From contig NC_088644.1 in NCBI RefSeq assembly GCF_964019385.1, positions 17,139,631 through 17,203,630 of the forward strand: DNA of 64,000 nucleotides, written 5' to 3'. The position numbers were made by a program, and so were the translations under genes. Shown here one piece after another: positions 1 through 13,618 of the stretch. A model generated the notes under the pieces. It saw nothing but the letters and a program-made list of their open reading frames with translations. It was not told the DNA's origin and searched no databases. Origin of the DNA: Sycon ciliatum. Its lineage: Eukaryota > Porifera > Calcarea > Leucosolenida > Sycettidae. How positions within the stretch are numbered: position 1 is the stretch's first letter; every line of letters begins with the position of its first letter.

Positions 1-258
1 CCGGGTAAACAGAACTCATGGCGTAAAAGCTCATATTTAGCACAGAGCACCAGCAACAGACAAATCACTGTTGGTAAATGTACATCTACGCGACAAAGGC
101 CTGGACCACTAGTAGTAGTAGTAGTGCGAATAGGATATGCAAATACACACATTGTGTTCTGTTGGGATTAAAGCATACTATCAAGCTGTAAGAAGTCAGG
201 AGGGAGGAAACTGTGACATGGCCAATAGCACAAAACACTACACGACACTAATAGTTAC

Positions 259-648
259 CTGGTACTTCGCCGTCCAGAAGCCATTGAACGTGTCCTCCCA
301 TTCCGGAATAGCACCAGCACCAATCTCCGACTGCAGAATACGGTATGAGAAGAAGCAGGATACTGTGATGTTGTTGTGCTCTGTACATCCTGTAGATCCT
401 GTCTCAGTAGCCATGAAAACACATGTCCAGACTTATATCATCTCTTACATCATCTCTTACATCATCTCTTACATCACCTGTTGTCACACTTCTTCAAGTC
501 ACTATTGTATATGATCACACTACAATGTCACAAAGCATAGCATGATGAAGGCTCTATGGAGACTCAATTTCCAAACCGTGAGCTACTTGTTTCGACATTG
601 CTGTAAGGTCGCAACAGCGGAGCTCCGAGTGACTGTGTGTGTGTGCGC

Positions 649-679
<31 letters not shown>

Positions 680-1491
680 TGGGTGGGTGTTCTCTTTGTT
701 GGCCTCCTCCACGGGGCGGCCTTGGCCTTCTGGTCAGGGTCGTCCCTGGGTATTGAGTGGCAGTAGGCTTTTCATGCCTTGCAGCCGGCTTCGCTCGCGC
801 GGAAGGACATTCAGTGAGCTGACGACCAGGGCGGGTAATTATTTGTTGCCGTCACCGTCTTCTTGCGTCCTTTCCGCATCCTCCGCAGTGGCGTGGCGAG
901 CCCTCGGATCGCTCCCCAGCCTGAAACAATGCAGTGGCGTTCGGCAAAGCAAGTGGATTCCTGAAGGAACAGGTCACACTCGCAGCAATTTATTCCTGCG
1001 CGGTGTATCGCTGGAATTGTGGATTTGTCGTGTTGTTTGGACCTGAGTGGCCAGTCGTCGTGCGACGATGGTGTAGTGATGTTAGCTTGCTGTGCACACT
1101 CCTCGTCGTTTCGTGAAAGTTCGTCTTGTGGAGCCCTTGTGGGACGTTCGGTGCCCACCCTCCAGTTCAAGATTGTGCTTTCCTGGTTTATGAAGGCCGA
1201 AGCAGTACGCGTACAGACGTTGAACAGAACATCATGTTCCTTTTTCAGTCGTTGCATGTTATACTTATAGTGGACCTACAGCAGACTGTTCATCTGGTTT
1301 GTGATATTTCTTTCCTCTGTTTGTGAGTCCTTTTCCATCAATATGGCAGCTTGTTTTGATTTCCTTTTTTTTTCTTCAATTCATTTTGCTGTACTTCCTG
1401 TTTTGTTTTGCGCCACTGCCCCTCACCTTGCGCTCAGTTCTCTGAGTGGAGGGCGGCGTGACCCCACGGGGTAGCTGATTGATAGTAGTAG

Positions 1492-1586
<95 letters not shown>

Positions 1587-3779
1587 TGTGTATGTGTATG
1601 TGTGTATGTGTGTGTGTGTGATGTGTTTGTGTGTGTGTGTGTGGTGTGTATGTGTGTGTGTGTGGTGTGTGTGTGTATGTGTGTGTATGTGTGTGTATGT
1701 GTGTGTGTGTGTGTGTATGTGTGTGTGTATGTCTGTGTGTCTGTATGTGTGTTCATGGATAGAATCCTAGAATGCCAGGATAGGTAGCACACACTACGAA
1801 TCCAGCACATGCATACCTTGATAAATGGCTTCTTCTGATTCACTGCTACCCAAGAAGCTTCTTCCAGAATTGCTGGAGCGACTGTGCCCAGCTGATCTTG
1901 TAAGCTGTAGTCTCCACTGTCGCCATACCAACCTAGTAAATAGAGAAGAATGATCATAATACAGTATAGTATGCTACAGGACACCTCTAGTGTACATGGT
2001 CTTCTCGTTTGAATACGGATCTCTCATCCTCTTTTCCATATGACTATGAGTAGTAACTGCGGCTATACTTTGCAAGTATGTGGTTTCCCTAAGTGCCCGA
2101 CACTAAAGTCAAAGGACGTTGGTAGACATTTTAGATGTGCAATAGGAGTGTTTAGACTCAGGTTAGATACCTGAGACAGGTTGCCATAGAAACCAGACTC
2201 CTTGCCAAAGAAACCAGTCTCTGCATATCTACCTCATGTTCTGATTCTCCGGCTCTCTGTCTCAATTCCATCCGGTTTCATGATGTACATGTACTTCCTC
2301 CGCGTCATCGAAACTGTCGCAGTTTGACTTTTGATATAAAACGGGATATTTACTCACCAGCACTCGTACCAGAGGCAAGGAGTATAGGGTGACGGCAAAG
2401 TTCTATTTTCTGTTATTGGAAGCTGAAATTTTTGAACTAGACGCAATTTCTTCGCTGATGTCGCTGCGATGGTAATTTCGACTCGCTGAGATCAGTCAGG
2501 CGTTGCAGCCTGCACATTTCTCGTGCTTATGGTCATTCAATCAAGCCTCATCACTGTTTTACCTTAGCTAGGGTGAGAATGACTTCGTGGAACAAGTAGC
2601 AGCGCTTGGAGAAACATCGAGGGGTCAGCAAACTAAATGCATGCAACAGCGATAAAATGTGTCGCTCTGGCTGAGACACTAAGTACATGATTGTACCTGC
2701 AAGAGCTATGTAGACTCTACATGTGGTGATAGTGATGCACGCGCAGGTGCCGTACCATTGATGCTGAAAAAGAGGACGCGCTGGACGTGATAGTACACTT
2801 ACCTGCATGAGCTGTGACCACACAGCAAAAATAAATGGGCATGCCACGGCTAAAAAAAGTTCATTTCAAGATCGAGGTGATTCCGCCGACGGTAATTAAC
2901 CGACCTCGCAACGATCGTGTATTCTTACTAGGCTTCGTTGGTGGTGAAGTAGAAATCATCCAGAGCTAGCAGACGACAAGCATAGCAGCTCTTGTCCTGT
3001 GGAAAAAGTCAAAGAGTTTGAGATGAGGCGCGAACAACTTTCAACCTTCCTTGAAATATTTCGGAACAATATTTTTGCGTCCATTGACATCAGCGACGAC
3101 GAGGACTTCATCTCTGCATGAAAACTCTCAGTCAAACTGTCCTGGAACGTTACTCTACAGTGCATTTCAAAACTATAGACGCGTAGGGTTTTTGAAATAT
3201 TTCAAATTTGGCTGGAACATTTTGAGAATAGTTTTCGGAATATTGCTCAGGATCGCTCCACAATTACTCTCATATAGTTTCTAAAGGATTTGGATAACAG
3301 ACGCCCAATTTGGAAAAATTTATGCACAAAGTGATCACAGATTTTATGTGGTATAGATGCTGGCATAACGGTTTTTGCCTAGGTACGCGTCTATAGTTTT
3401 GAAATGGACTGTAGTCTTCAGACTATCATACTGTGTAATAAGTTTTGAATGGTTTAGCTTACGGAGTTGTCACTACCAAATGACAAGTCACTAGTCAAAC
3501 TGCGACAATTTCGATGACGCGGAGGAAGTAGTGAATCATCTCTCTGTCTCTGTCTGTCCGCTCTCCGTTTACCCCAATACTAATGTCTTCCCCGCCACAC
3601 CTCATCCTTACTGCAAATGCTTAGAAAGAGGATTTATGACAGTTCAGCACTGCGTCTTTGCCTTGTTCATTAATTCAGTCATAGCATTCCTACTGATGCA
3701 GAAAATCAATCTGACTGACTACAAATCAAACTGTAAACAAAGTGTTGCTATACCAAAGGGGGCCAGTGCAAGCAGGCAT

Positions 3780-3857
<78 letters not shown>

Positions 3858-3895
3858 GAGGGAGAGAGAGAGAGAGAGAAGGAGAGAGAGGGGGA

Positions 3896-3964
<69 letters not shown>

Positions 3965-6900
3965 AGGGAGGGAGGGAGGGAGAGGGAGGGAGCGAGAGAG
4001 AGAGGAACGCGGCTCCCTTTCTCACCTGGATATGAATTAAACGACACCACATCCGCATTGTCCAGACAAACATCAGATTGCTTCTTGTTTGATGCCCAGG
4101 ACACAAGACCATTGACACCAAGCTCTCGGTAGCGAGATGCTTGAGGCTGGAAAAGACGTGTAGGGGCGGAAATGATACAATCATGTATAATTTTGCATTT
4201 TTAACATGATTGTGTACATAATTACAAGACTGTTCCCAGAGACAAACCACTCTAATAATCGTAACCAGAGAATTCGCATTTCACTGAAGATGTGAATCTG
4301 CGGAAGAGATGAAATCCTGGCTTAACTGCAGTTGAATTGCAAGGCTGTTGTAAATCTCTACAATAAGACTGACGTACGATGCATTTACACAGCTCTTAGT
4401 TTGTTTTGTTATTTCCTCCGAGTTAATAAAATGTGCATTTCATTTCATCTATCTGTTCCGCTCGATCTACCTGTCAGCTCACGAAATAGAACAGAGACAC
4501 AACTCCTCACCTATTGCAGTTGGTCATAGGTTAATTTGGAAAAAATGGCAAGCCCTAAGAGCAAAGAGAAGCGATCGTTCAGGCGTTTGAAGCATGTACA
4601 TGTACCAGCGAATGTTTACGGCGTGAGTACACCACCCGCAACACCTAAGGTTGTTTGGAAGCGATCCGACTCACGGACGGGTACGGTAGCTGGCAAAACT
4701 GACATTCTCGAGCCAGTGACTAGAAGGCACAAGAGTATCAGCGTGTCATGCTCAGCAAAGACTGCGTGTTTGACTCGATGCGTCATTTCACCATAACTCA
4801 GGAAAGCTGACCTATTAGCACGACGGCGAGCGGCCCCACACTGCAAGAGCAAACCTTGAGCACACACGGGAAAAGAAAGGATTCAACATTGCTGTTGTCA
4901 CGCAACCGCCTCAATCGCCCGACCTAAATTGCAATGACCTGGCGTTCTTTGCCAACTTGCAGTCCGAGTCCGACACTGACCTTGTCGCGAAGGAGAATGT
5001 CGCCGATTAGATGCAGACTGAAGAAATGTTGGTCTGAGTACCCTGCGGAGCGGATGGAGAGTGTGTCGAGATGTCTCTTCGCATCTTTCAAAGGCATCAT
5101 CGAGAGCCGCAGTGACAACACTTATTACACCACACCGGAGCACGGAGGAGCTCCAAGACGAAATCTGCTGCGAATCGCCACGACCTGAGCTTTCCAAAGC
5201 GACTTGTGACGAGCGCTAAGAATGTCCGCGATGAAATGGCCGCCAGAATTGCAGCACCCAGCGAAGAAACCACTAAATCCACAGACTCGTCGTCAGATGG
5301 GAGCGACAAAATTTCCTCTCAATGTAATGGAAATATTTTGAACACACAATCTTTCTTCGTGCTGTACTACAACTTGAAACTGAACCGCACATTTTGGTAA
5401 ATCGGAGGAAGTAGATCCTTTTTGAGCAATGTTAACACAGCAGAATCCACTTACCACATATGCTGAGTCACAAGCACTCTTCTTGTTCGAAGCGCCCTCG
5501 TTCAGGAAAGCCCAGATTATGATAGACGGATGGTTGAACGTGTTGTTAACCATTTCATCAACACCCTAAAGTCCATCACACATGAGACATTTGAGAAACA
5601 TAAACTGATCAATGGATCATGCAAGTAGTACAATACAAGCGGGTGAGTCGGTGTAAAACGTCTTGGCCCTATTGCGTACATGCCACACACATACGCACAT
5701 AGGCCAGTTCAATGCTAGTTGTCACACTCCATATCTGTACATTATTGGAAACTGAAAACAATGCCATGCCCACCTGAAGTAGTGCCTTGACGAAGTCTGG
5801 ATTGGTCAAATCTGATTCAGAATTTCCCCATCCAAGGTTTTCTTGCCACACCAAGATGCCCATTTCATCACACAGCGACAGAAACTCCGGATCATGGGGG
5901 TAGTGCACCAACCTGTGATTTTAATCGACAAAGACAACAATCATTTACAGTTAACTTAATTATAACTGTGCTGCCTTCCATCCGCTTCTTCAAGTAGTGC
6001 TACAGATCAACAAATTAGAATTAACTAATGAGTTTGAAACTTTGAGGTACGGTAAAGCATATTTGCATGCATCCTAATTCCTTCTACTTTGCACTCGGGA
6101 TTATACCGCATACAATAAAACCGCGCAGGAAATACCCGTTGTGACTTTTACCCATGAGGCTCATCCTCTCTGGAGAAATATTTTCACATATAGATGGTCA
6201 AGGCAGCTCAAAGTATGAGTTGTTCTGTGTAGGAACATTTCTCGATTTCCAGTGCATGTACATGAAATGAGAAGTACAGCTATCTGCAGATAATGATAAG
6301 AGGAAATATGCTGGCCTCTTGGTTCAAATTACCAAGCACTGATATCAGAATGAAAAGTACCGTGATGTAAATGGAAATGGGTCCGCTGTTCCCGCAGCTG
6401 AGCCTTGGTTGTGCAGCACTAAGAATGGAAGTTACTTCCACAGTGGGTAGTCACATGTATCACAACGTGTGATACTCAATGGGTTCTTTTTACAGGAACA
6501 TACAACACATACCTCAGGTAATTTCCACCCATATTCTTCAGGATCTGCAGGTCCTGCATCCACTGCTGGCGGTTCAAGGATGCACCGTACTGGGGATGAG
6601 CATCATGACGACTGAATCCCTTTAGTTTGGTTTCCTCACCATTGATGCACAGAGTAGCTTCACCAGTACTTCTCTTGCATGCTTCCACTGACCTGGATGA
6701 CACAAGCACAAGTTTTAAACGATCTCCTTTGTAAAAGGCACCGCATTTAACATAGACAGTTACTAACCACATGATAAAACGTATAGATTATTTCAGCTAA
6801 ATTGATCAAGAAGACTTGATCATGATAGTTGAGGTTGACAATTCACTCACCTCAGTCCAAACCTGACAATGATCGCATCCTGGATTTGTTCATTTCCCAG

Positions 6901-9900
6901 AGTACCCCCCATGGACACGTACAGTGTATGTAAAGATGGTGCCTCAGGACTCCACAGTCTGCATGTACAGAACAGAGGAAGAGAGAAAGAATAAGAGAGC
7001 GAAAGAGAGACGGTGAAGAGGGGGAGGGTGGGGGAGGGTGGGGCCCGGTTTGGCCAAGCACTTGGTCATTGTGGTATTTGCTGTAGAAGGGATCATTTCT
7101 ACATTTTCTGTTGATGTTTACTTTACCTCCCACGGAAGCGGAAAGGTGGTTCTTGACCAGGGAGTTGTACGACTCCTTGTTCTTGACCTGCCCGGTACGC
7201 GAACCCGTCGAATTTTTTTTACAGTTTTGTAGACAGTTTTACACATAACGTTAGGCTAGGTAACCATACTTTACATACAACATAATACCGTAAGTTCATT
7301 CAGTACAGTCATGTACGTACTAGGGTTTTGCACTGCATGTTATGTCTGCGGTCACTTACCTAGGGTTATCTACTCTGATGCCAGTGATAGTAGCTTGACC
7401 GTCAGTGACAGGAAATGAAGATGACCTGCTACTCGATGCATTACCATCTACAGCTGTGGGCAAAAGGTGCAAGAAGGACAATTTGAGCAAAACAGCTCAA
7501 ACATCATACACTGTTTGGGTGCGTTCCACAGTGCTGCTGTCTGCTATCTTATTAGAGCAGTGTAATACACTTACTATAGGTCAGAGTGACTTCACCGGGC
7601 AATGACTGTGATCCATGAAACCGTACACGAGCAGACACAATGCCGCCTCCTTGTTTGGTCATGACTGTGGAAACAAGCAGATTTGAACCAGATAGCATCA
7701 TGTGGACATTAGGACAAGGTGATTGAACAGTAAGTAAGAGTGATGCATGACTTAATAATGCAATGAATATAACTAAATGCGCACTCATATCACAACCATG
7801 GGGACGAATCATGTATTCCAGAACGTTTTCTTGTCACAATTATCAATGGAATTCGTGACTAAAGAGAATGATGAAACTACAATAGGATTTATACACTTGG
7901 AGTGGAACAGCGGGGATACAAATATAGTAAGAAAAATAGCACAAACCTAGGAACAATTTGCACAGGTAATAAACTATAGGTGAGGTGAGAAATGATAGGA
8001 AATTCAGCAAGTGCAGTGTGACAATGGACATGCATGTGCAAGTGTGTGTGAGTGCGATTTTTCTTACTATATTTGTATCCTCGCTGTTCCACTCCAAGTA
8101 TATAAATCCTATTGTAGTTTCATCATTCTCTTTAGTCACGAATTCCATTGATAATTGTGACAAGAAAACGTTCTGGAATACATGATTCGTCCCCATGGTT
8201 GTGATATGAGTGCGCATTTAGTTATATTCATTGCATTATTAAGATTATTGTCTCCACGTCGCCTTGATGCATGACTTCCTCATCATTTCTACTCAAATAA
8301 TGACATGTCAGCAATCTAGCACCAATGCCGCAGATGATGATCCTTAGCCCATCCACAAGTAGAGATGTAAGGAGCTGGCAAAGTGCATGGTGTCCGGATG
8401 ATGGTTTCCGCTGACAATAGCACTAGCATCATTCCCAAATGCTCAGTGGAGTGCAGTATGGATCTGAGAATGATCTCTATACCAACTTTTGGTCCAGAGT
8501 GCATGCATGATTACACGCATGCAAGAACACCCCCCCCCCTAAATCTGGTACCGTCCATGCACTTACCATCAACACCTTGGATAGCAACTGAACCAGACTC
8601 CTCATGAAGAGTGAGATGCCGTATAATACCACCAACTGTGCAGTCCAAAAGAAAATTTGCAACATATCAATTCATGAATATCCCCTATTTTAATTTTTAC
8701 TGCCCACGGCCGCACAAAGTCCTTGGCTACACAAAAATGAAAATCTCTCCAAATCTCTCCAAAACAAACTTCAAATTCGTTTCCAAATTTTCGCCCAAGA
8801 GGGCATCTTCAGGGATAGGCATCATTTTGGAGAGATTTGGAGAGATTTTCTTTTTTGTGTAGCCAAGGACTTTGTGTGGCCGTGGGCGGTAGAAATTAAA
8901 ATCATGACAAGGCTACAGAGGAGCTACGCCATTCTTATTAATCCCCTATTATTTTTACTGTCAATTTTGTGAGTGGCTAGAGCAAAAACCAGTTGTGACA
9001 GTGGAGTCTTCACACACTAAGGAATGACGGCTACTAAAAAGATTAGGGATATGTCGCATGGGTATGGTGAAAAAGTGACAACAAGCCGTCCAAGTAGCGC
9101 CAATAGATTACCTTTGGATCATTACAAGATACTGAGCTTCCACTCAGAGCCCTCGCTATGCTTTGTGTGTACCAATACTTGGCGCATTTTCGGGGGGGGG
9201 GGGTGGGGGGTGAATACAATGGTGGGGACATGTACGGGACACAGGCAATGTGATAGAGCCTTTGTATCGACTAGTAGAGGAAATTCTCTGCGGGATATAT
9301 GTACGCTGGATGGTACAGGACACACGAGATACCTACACCAGGCTTCTTGTGACTCTTGTCACACCATAACAATAGATGATGCAATGTGAACATATAGGCA
9401 TGCACTTTGTTGCACACCTCTTTTTCGGTCGAAAATTGACAAAGAAGTTCATACGACTTTCATTACTCCAGGTCGTAAAGGACAAATGTTAAGAATTTTT
9501 GTTTTGGGAAACCTCTCTATTGTACACATGGGAGTGTGTGACATAACATACGAGTACTCGTGATCAAAAATCACAGTGTTCTATTCTCACATTGATAGAA
9601 GTCGTAACCTTCACTTTGCAGTATTGTGCGATCCTTGTCAAAGCGATTGTCCACCACAACCACTATCTCATGATTGCCACTCTCCCGAGGTGTTGAGCCC
9701 ACCCAGAACGGACTGGAGAAAACGAAAAGATAAACATGACAACAGACAAAAATGACGAAAGATGATGCTTCTCATCACATGTACTTCAGTAACAGGAAAG
9801 GAAACAGTACGAAACTGCTGTGACTTGTCTGAGATAACCCCGCTCCCCTCCTCCCTTTGAACTGGCAACTTACTTCAAACAGTAGCAGTTTGCTAAACTA

Positions 9901-10587
9901 ACCAAAAAAAAACACAAGTGCTTGCTTAGAAGGCAACGTGCAATGTCTTTGTCTGCTTTACACCAATGTCAGCAGCTAGGCATTGTGTTTAGATGTAGGA
10001 TATCAACATGCTCTCATGTTTCCTTACCTATATCCATTACTGTGCTCGGCAATCATCTTGCCATCAACATACACAGAACACCACAGGCTGCAGGCCTCGA
10101 ACTTCAACCGCCAGCCGTTGCCACCACTCACAAACACCGTTCTTCTGTAGAATGCAGTCCCACGGACACCTGGATTGTGCAAAGGAAGAATGGAAGATAC
10201 ACGACTGAGACCAATGAAGGGTAAGGTGACTGATCCAACACTGCAGAGGTGATTCTACTTCAGAAGTAATGGACACCCAAATGAGTATGATGTGCACAAT
10301 TCCAGGTGGATTGCTCTCACCTGCATACTGGGGGCTTGCATCAAAGCTTCCTGGGACGGCCATTTTGTCATTGTAGATAACCTATGCACCAAGCACCACA
10401 CCAACGGTCTTATAAATACAGTGAATGTATTCCTGATCATGGCTCACTCTATAAGTATTACTTTGCGGTCCCGTGTGACTCGTCTCAGTATTTATCACGC
10501 AGGCATGGTACTGTGCATCACAGTATTGGATTGAATCATGCCAGTCTAGAATGACATTTGTGTGCTACATTAACAGACGTGCACGCA

Positions 10588-10631
<44 letters not shown>

Positions 10632-11430
10632 AACTGGTACAACAAACAAGCATGCTATCACACACCTGAACTTTTTTTCAATTGTACGTCAACTCTAACG
10701 CAACCACTTGTACATCACTCTGACTCATAACTAGGTCATTCTCCCTAATGGTCTTTTTACTGCAACCAATTGGTTAAAAGGTTTACCAATTTTTTGAGCA
10801 TGGCCTATTATGAGGGTGAAAACTAATAGGAATGGTTGACGAAAGGTACTTGTGGATGTGGGATGACGAACAAACACTGCGCAGAATAAACATCCCTTTC
10901 AAGTGTGACTATGGTAGTTGACGTGTAGTAAATCAGCCTACAGGTGATGTATGCACCAGCTAAGCGGTGGGGTGATTGTGTGTGTGTGTGGGGGGGGGGG
11001 GGGGGAGGTGCCGGTGCGTCCACAGAATCTCAATGGAGACATGTGAAGGTAACCCACATTGATAAAGTGCCACAGTGTTTATCAGGGAGCCGTGAAGGGT
11101 TTTCATGACTCCCTGGTATCTATCTACTACGGGCAGCCGCACGAACGAACATGGCGACAGAGTTACCTTGTTCAAGTCCACGTGCTTGGGGTCGGCAACA
11201 TTGGTCGTGAAATTGAAGTCCCAGAAGCCACTCAGTGACTCCACACGGCTCGTTGGCCAGCATGGGTAAGTGTGGCATATCTGGGTGTTGAGATTGACTT
11301 GCACTTGGACGTTCCTCTCCTTGCTCATTCGATTCGGACTGAATGCAGCAACAGCAACAGCGTCGCACACTAGCAGCAGTGCCGCTATCAACTGCAAAGC
11401 TGTACCCGTCTTGGCTTTGACAAACCACAT
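259..11430 (-). CDS. GH2 family glycosidase, beta-glucuronidase-like (14 exons, 3' end outside window)
   Basis: Exons in transcription order: 11430-11167, 10381-10321, 10169-10028, 9712-9591, 8635-8567, 7664-7575, 7453-7360, 6958-6851, 6692-6513, 5912-5774, 5565-5455, 4146-4026, 1932-1817, 330-259. All introns are GT-AG and phase holds at all 13 junctions, giving 563 residues. The ATG at 11430 opens a hydrophobic signal peptide ([20 protein letters not shown]), so the product is secreted or lysosomal. Then come the sugar-binding domain ([15 protein letters not shown]), the sandwich domain ([18 protein letters not shown]), and the TIM barrel ([31 protein letters not shown]). The acid/base Glu sits in [14 protein letters not shown] (about E446) and the nucleophile in SEIGAG (about E541); in human beta-glucuronidase these are E451 and E540, so size and spacing fit. 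Known family role: removal of terminal beta-linked glucuronate. A beta-galactosidase-like specificity is not excluded. About 90 C-terminal residues are missing off the left edge. Confidence 0.9.
640..687. repeat. CG/TG dinucleotide microsatellite
   Basis: A (CG)n block flanked by (TG)n. The spacer 331-1816, an intron of the GH2 gene, holds nothing else I recognise apart from the longer TG tract at 1495-1755. Confidence 0.85.
1495..1755. repeat. TG microsatellite with TATG interruptions
   Basis: Long (TG)n run grading into interrupted TGTATG units. It lies in the GH2 gene intron immediately before (in genomic order) the exon at 1817-1932. It generates Cys-Val and Thr-His reading frames that are not genes. 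Confidence 0.95.
3158..3411. mobile_element. Tc1/mariner-type MITE, copy 1
   Basis: 254 bp bounded by TA dinucleotides (3156-3157 and 3412-3413) and inverted ends that start CAGT and read GCATTTCAAAACTATAGACG just inside, with one terminal mismatch between arms. TA target duplication and CAGT ends are typical of Tc1/mariner derivatives. A second copy in the opposite orientation is at 41670-41924. No coding capacity. It sits in the long GH2 gene intron 1933-4025. Confidence 0.8.
3783..3994. repeat. GA/GGA microsatellite
   Basis: (GA)n with an internal GGA block and GGGA units. It ends about 30 bp from the splice donor side of the GH2 exon 4026-4146. Arg-Glu and Ser-Leu frames across it are artefacts. 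Confidence 0.95.
4536..5190 (+). pseudogene. Degenerate mariner/Tc1-superfamily transposase remnant
   Basis: This lies in a GH2 gene intron (4147-5454), antisense to the gene. Frame pieces include [20 protein letters not shown] (from about 4640), then after stops [20 protein letters not shown] (from about 4904), then a later piece with [17 protein letters not shown] (from about 5037). The middle motif strongly resembles the conserved PPNSPDLNxxDLGFF block around the second catalytic Asp in plant-type mariner-like transposases; the last piece matches the helix that follows it. In-frame stops, including one near 5008, and frame shifts show it is dead. The N-terminal DNA-binding part was not found. 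I have not attempted to rebuild it. Confidence 0.6.
7575..8567. other. GH2 gene intron holding a large foldback element
   Basis: This intron, between exons 8635-8567 and 7664-7575, contains the 512-bp inverted-repeat element described at 7754-8265. Outside that element I see only unique AT-rich sequence. Confidence 0.6.
7754..8265. mobile_element. Long inverted-repeat (foldback) element with 12-bp direct repeats
   Basis: Two near-perfect inverted arms of about 185 bp (about 7755-7938 and 8057-8242) enclose a loop of about 120 bp. The 12-bp direct repeat GATGCATGACTT flanks the unit at 7742-7753 and 8266-8277, as expected of a target-site duplication. The arm contains GCGCACTCATATCACAA, which recurs in the element at 43901-44090, also flanked by a 12-bp direct repeat. 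No protein coding is visible. The superfamily is unknown to me. Confidence 0.7.
8690..8940. mobile_element. Foldback MITE-like element in GH2 gene intron
   Basis: Inverted arms at about 8691-8765 and 8830-8902 share sequence such as CACAAAGTCCTTGGCTACAC. The 10-bp direct repeat ATCCCCTATT (8680-8689 and 8941-8950) flanks the region and may be a target-site duplication. No coding capacity; family not recognised. Confidence 0.6.
10590..10629. repeat. AC microsatellite
   Basis: Uninterrupted (AC)n in the first intron of the GH2 gene (10382-11166). Confidence 0.95.
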
Positions 11431-12729
11431 AGCTCTCAGCTTACAATTTTATATTGGGGTGAAATGTTGAACTACAGACAGTTGTAACGTCGCACCGCCA
11501 GTGAATGAATACAAAATAATTGAATGGATAATATTTCGGGCAGGCGGCAATCAAAAGGAAGGAGTGGCGGGGGTAACTGGGGTAGCAGAGATCTAGAGTG
11601 TAGAGTAGACCATGAATGATGAAGACCCTACTGCCTACGTGCATCGGCATTGCACCTACTACATGTACATGCCTGGTCCACATTACACTACACTACAGTC
11701 ATACAGTAGTCAGTAGGCAGATTTTCGACCGGCGACATAATCATTGATGATTGAGATTTTGCATTCGACGGTCATTAATTAATTTGTCGAACATCAAAAT
11801 GAATGTCGAATTTTCGAACAAACGTTTGTTTTGCAAGGCGAACATCATGTGGTTTCATTTCGTGAGCTCCATAATCAGCACCTTCTGTCCCGTGCTCCTT
11901 TTCTTGCGGACTCCAACGAACCTTTGATCACGCAAATACTCGAGGGCCAAATCTGCCTCCTCAGTTGCCTCAGAAGAACCAACTCCATGGGCAAGTCAAA
12001 TAATTGTATGAGTATCGCCTTGTCTTTTTAACCACACAGATGATGGTGAGCACACTCCAGGCGAAAGGGAGTAGAATGGCAATGGAGAGGAGGAATCACA
12101 GGTAGCTGACGATGCTGGTGTCACCGAAGACGCCTGTGAAGCCATGCCGAGATAAGAAACCTCTTAGAATAAACCAAGCGCTAGCTAGCGGTATTCTACA
12201 AGAATTCTTCCGAAAAAAAACATTCAGCAAAGTGAGCTTTTTCCGAACAAACATGCCGAATCTTCGAGTGCATTTTCGACCTCGTGTCGCTCCCGCATGC
12301 GCATGCCGAATCAATTGAGTTTTTTCGGCCAAGTATCGACTGTAGTGCACAATTGTAGTGTAGACTGATCTGTGCATGTATACTGTCTGTTGTTACTTGT
12401 AGTAGTCGATAGTTTGGCCGCAAAGTAACTAGTTGGCCGAATTTTCTTCTGGTGGAGCAACCACAATCACTGACGGCTTTTCACCATGACACTTGACAGC
12501 AGAGATCGTCGGTGCAGACCGTGAACTGGCTGGACTGGAACATACACGTACCAGAAAAAGTACCAAATATTTAATTCTGCCTTATTGTTCTGCCGGCATT
12601 ATCATGATTATCCGCCATGGGCTGGTGCACGGTGTACAGTGCAGCCACTACTCAAATAATTGAAATGTGCAACGTATGGTTCCTGTACCGTGCTACCGGT
12701 ATGCCTCGTGGTTCTTGCTGAGCTATCCC

Positions 12730-12903
12730 TTGGCAGATAATGCCGGCAGAAAATTGGCAGAAGTTGGTAAAGGTTTCAGGTATGTTTGGTATGTGGATAA
12801 AGAGCAGAATTCAAGGAAGTGCCTGTCATAAGGTTGGTATGGTTCTGCCAATTTCACTGCTTTTCGAACAGAATCTGCCGTTTTCTCGAGGATTATACGC
12901 CAA
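12730..12903. mobile_element. Small MITE, family with TTGGCRGATAATGC ends
   Basis: Ends read TTGGCAGATAATGCCGGCAG on the left and the approximate complement (ATTATACGCCAA) on the right. A second copy of the family is at 13804-14200, where the right end ATTATCCGCCAA is a better complement. Non-coding. Confidence 0.65.
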
Positions 12904-13297
12904 GGACTACTGTATCTTTTGCACGCGAGATCTTCATAGAGAAGGGGTACACTGCCGATCGTTGTGCTTGGCACTGTCTGCTGTGTAGGGATGATATTTT
13001 ACTGCTGAACTGGGTATCCCCCAGTCTTTATTTGAACACCACTGAACCAAAGAAATAATTATGTATAACTGTCATAATACAAACTGACCTTAGGTTTATA
13101 CGTGCAATATAAACTGAACACAAACCGATGCGAAGCCGAAGCCTGTGTAATAGTTTATATTCCACGTATCAACCTAAGAGTAGTTTGTAGTATATTTATA
13201 CCAGCCTTACACACACACTGTGACACAGTGCTGTGAGCCTGTGGCCCTAAAAAAGGCCTTTATATTCAGGTGCATATTGTGATTTAGTTTTACATTA

Positions 13298-13618
13298 TGT
13301 AAAAAAAGAGAAGAAACACATGAGAACGAGTTATGCAGCAACTATCCACGACTGTAACAAGATGATAAACGGTCAGAAAGTGCGATAATAGGGCACAAAA
13401 CTGACAGGCTACTGAGACATTCAGCGACTCAAGAGTCGAGACCTACATGTACAGCTCTAACACACCTCCAGTGCGCAAACCAACAGCCGGCTAGCCTTCC
13501 AACTAGCCTGTCAGTTTTGTGCCCTATTATCGCACTTTCTGACCGTTTATCATCTTGTTACAGTCGTGGATAGTTGCTGCATAGCTCGTTCTCATGTGTT
13601 TCTTCTCTTTTTTTACAT
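13298..13618. repeat. Large inverted repeat (hairpin)
   Basis: Arms of about 113 bp (13298-13410 and 13505-13618) are nearly perfect complements, starting ATGTAAAAAAAGAGAAGAAA; the loop is about 94 bp. A likely foldback DNA element; no target-site duplication is obvious. Confidence 0.75.

Noticed and set aside
1376..1984. Thr-His / Cys-Val repeat frames, also at 49586-50300, 54720-55357 and 59065-59320
   Set aside because: Direct translations of (TG)n or (CA)n microsatellites. Only 1817-1932 in the first interval is a real exon (of the GH2 gene, minus strand).
3726..4250. Ser-Leu and Arg-Glu repeat frames, also at 51642-52074 and 55138-55890
   Set aside because: Translations of (GA)n tracts. 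Real exons of the GH2 or coiled-coil genes overlap only at 4026-4146, 51708-51810 and 55826-55890.
4616..5309. Minus-strand frames of 65-99 codons inside a GH2 intron
   Set aside because: They are shadows of the decayed plus-strand transposase and do not match GH2 sequence; the GH2 frame passes directly from 5455 to 4146 in phase.
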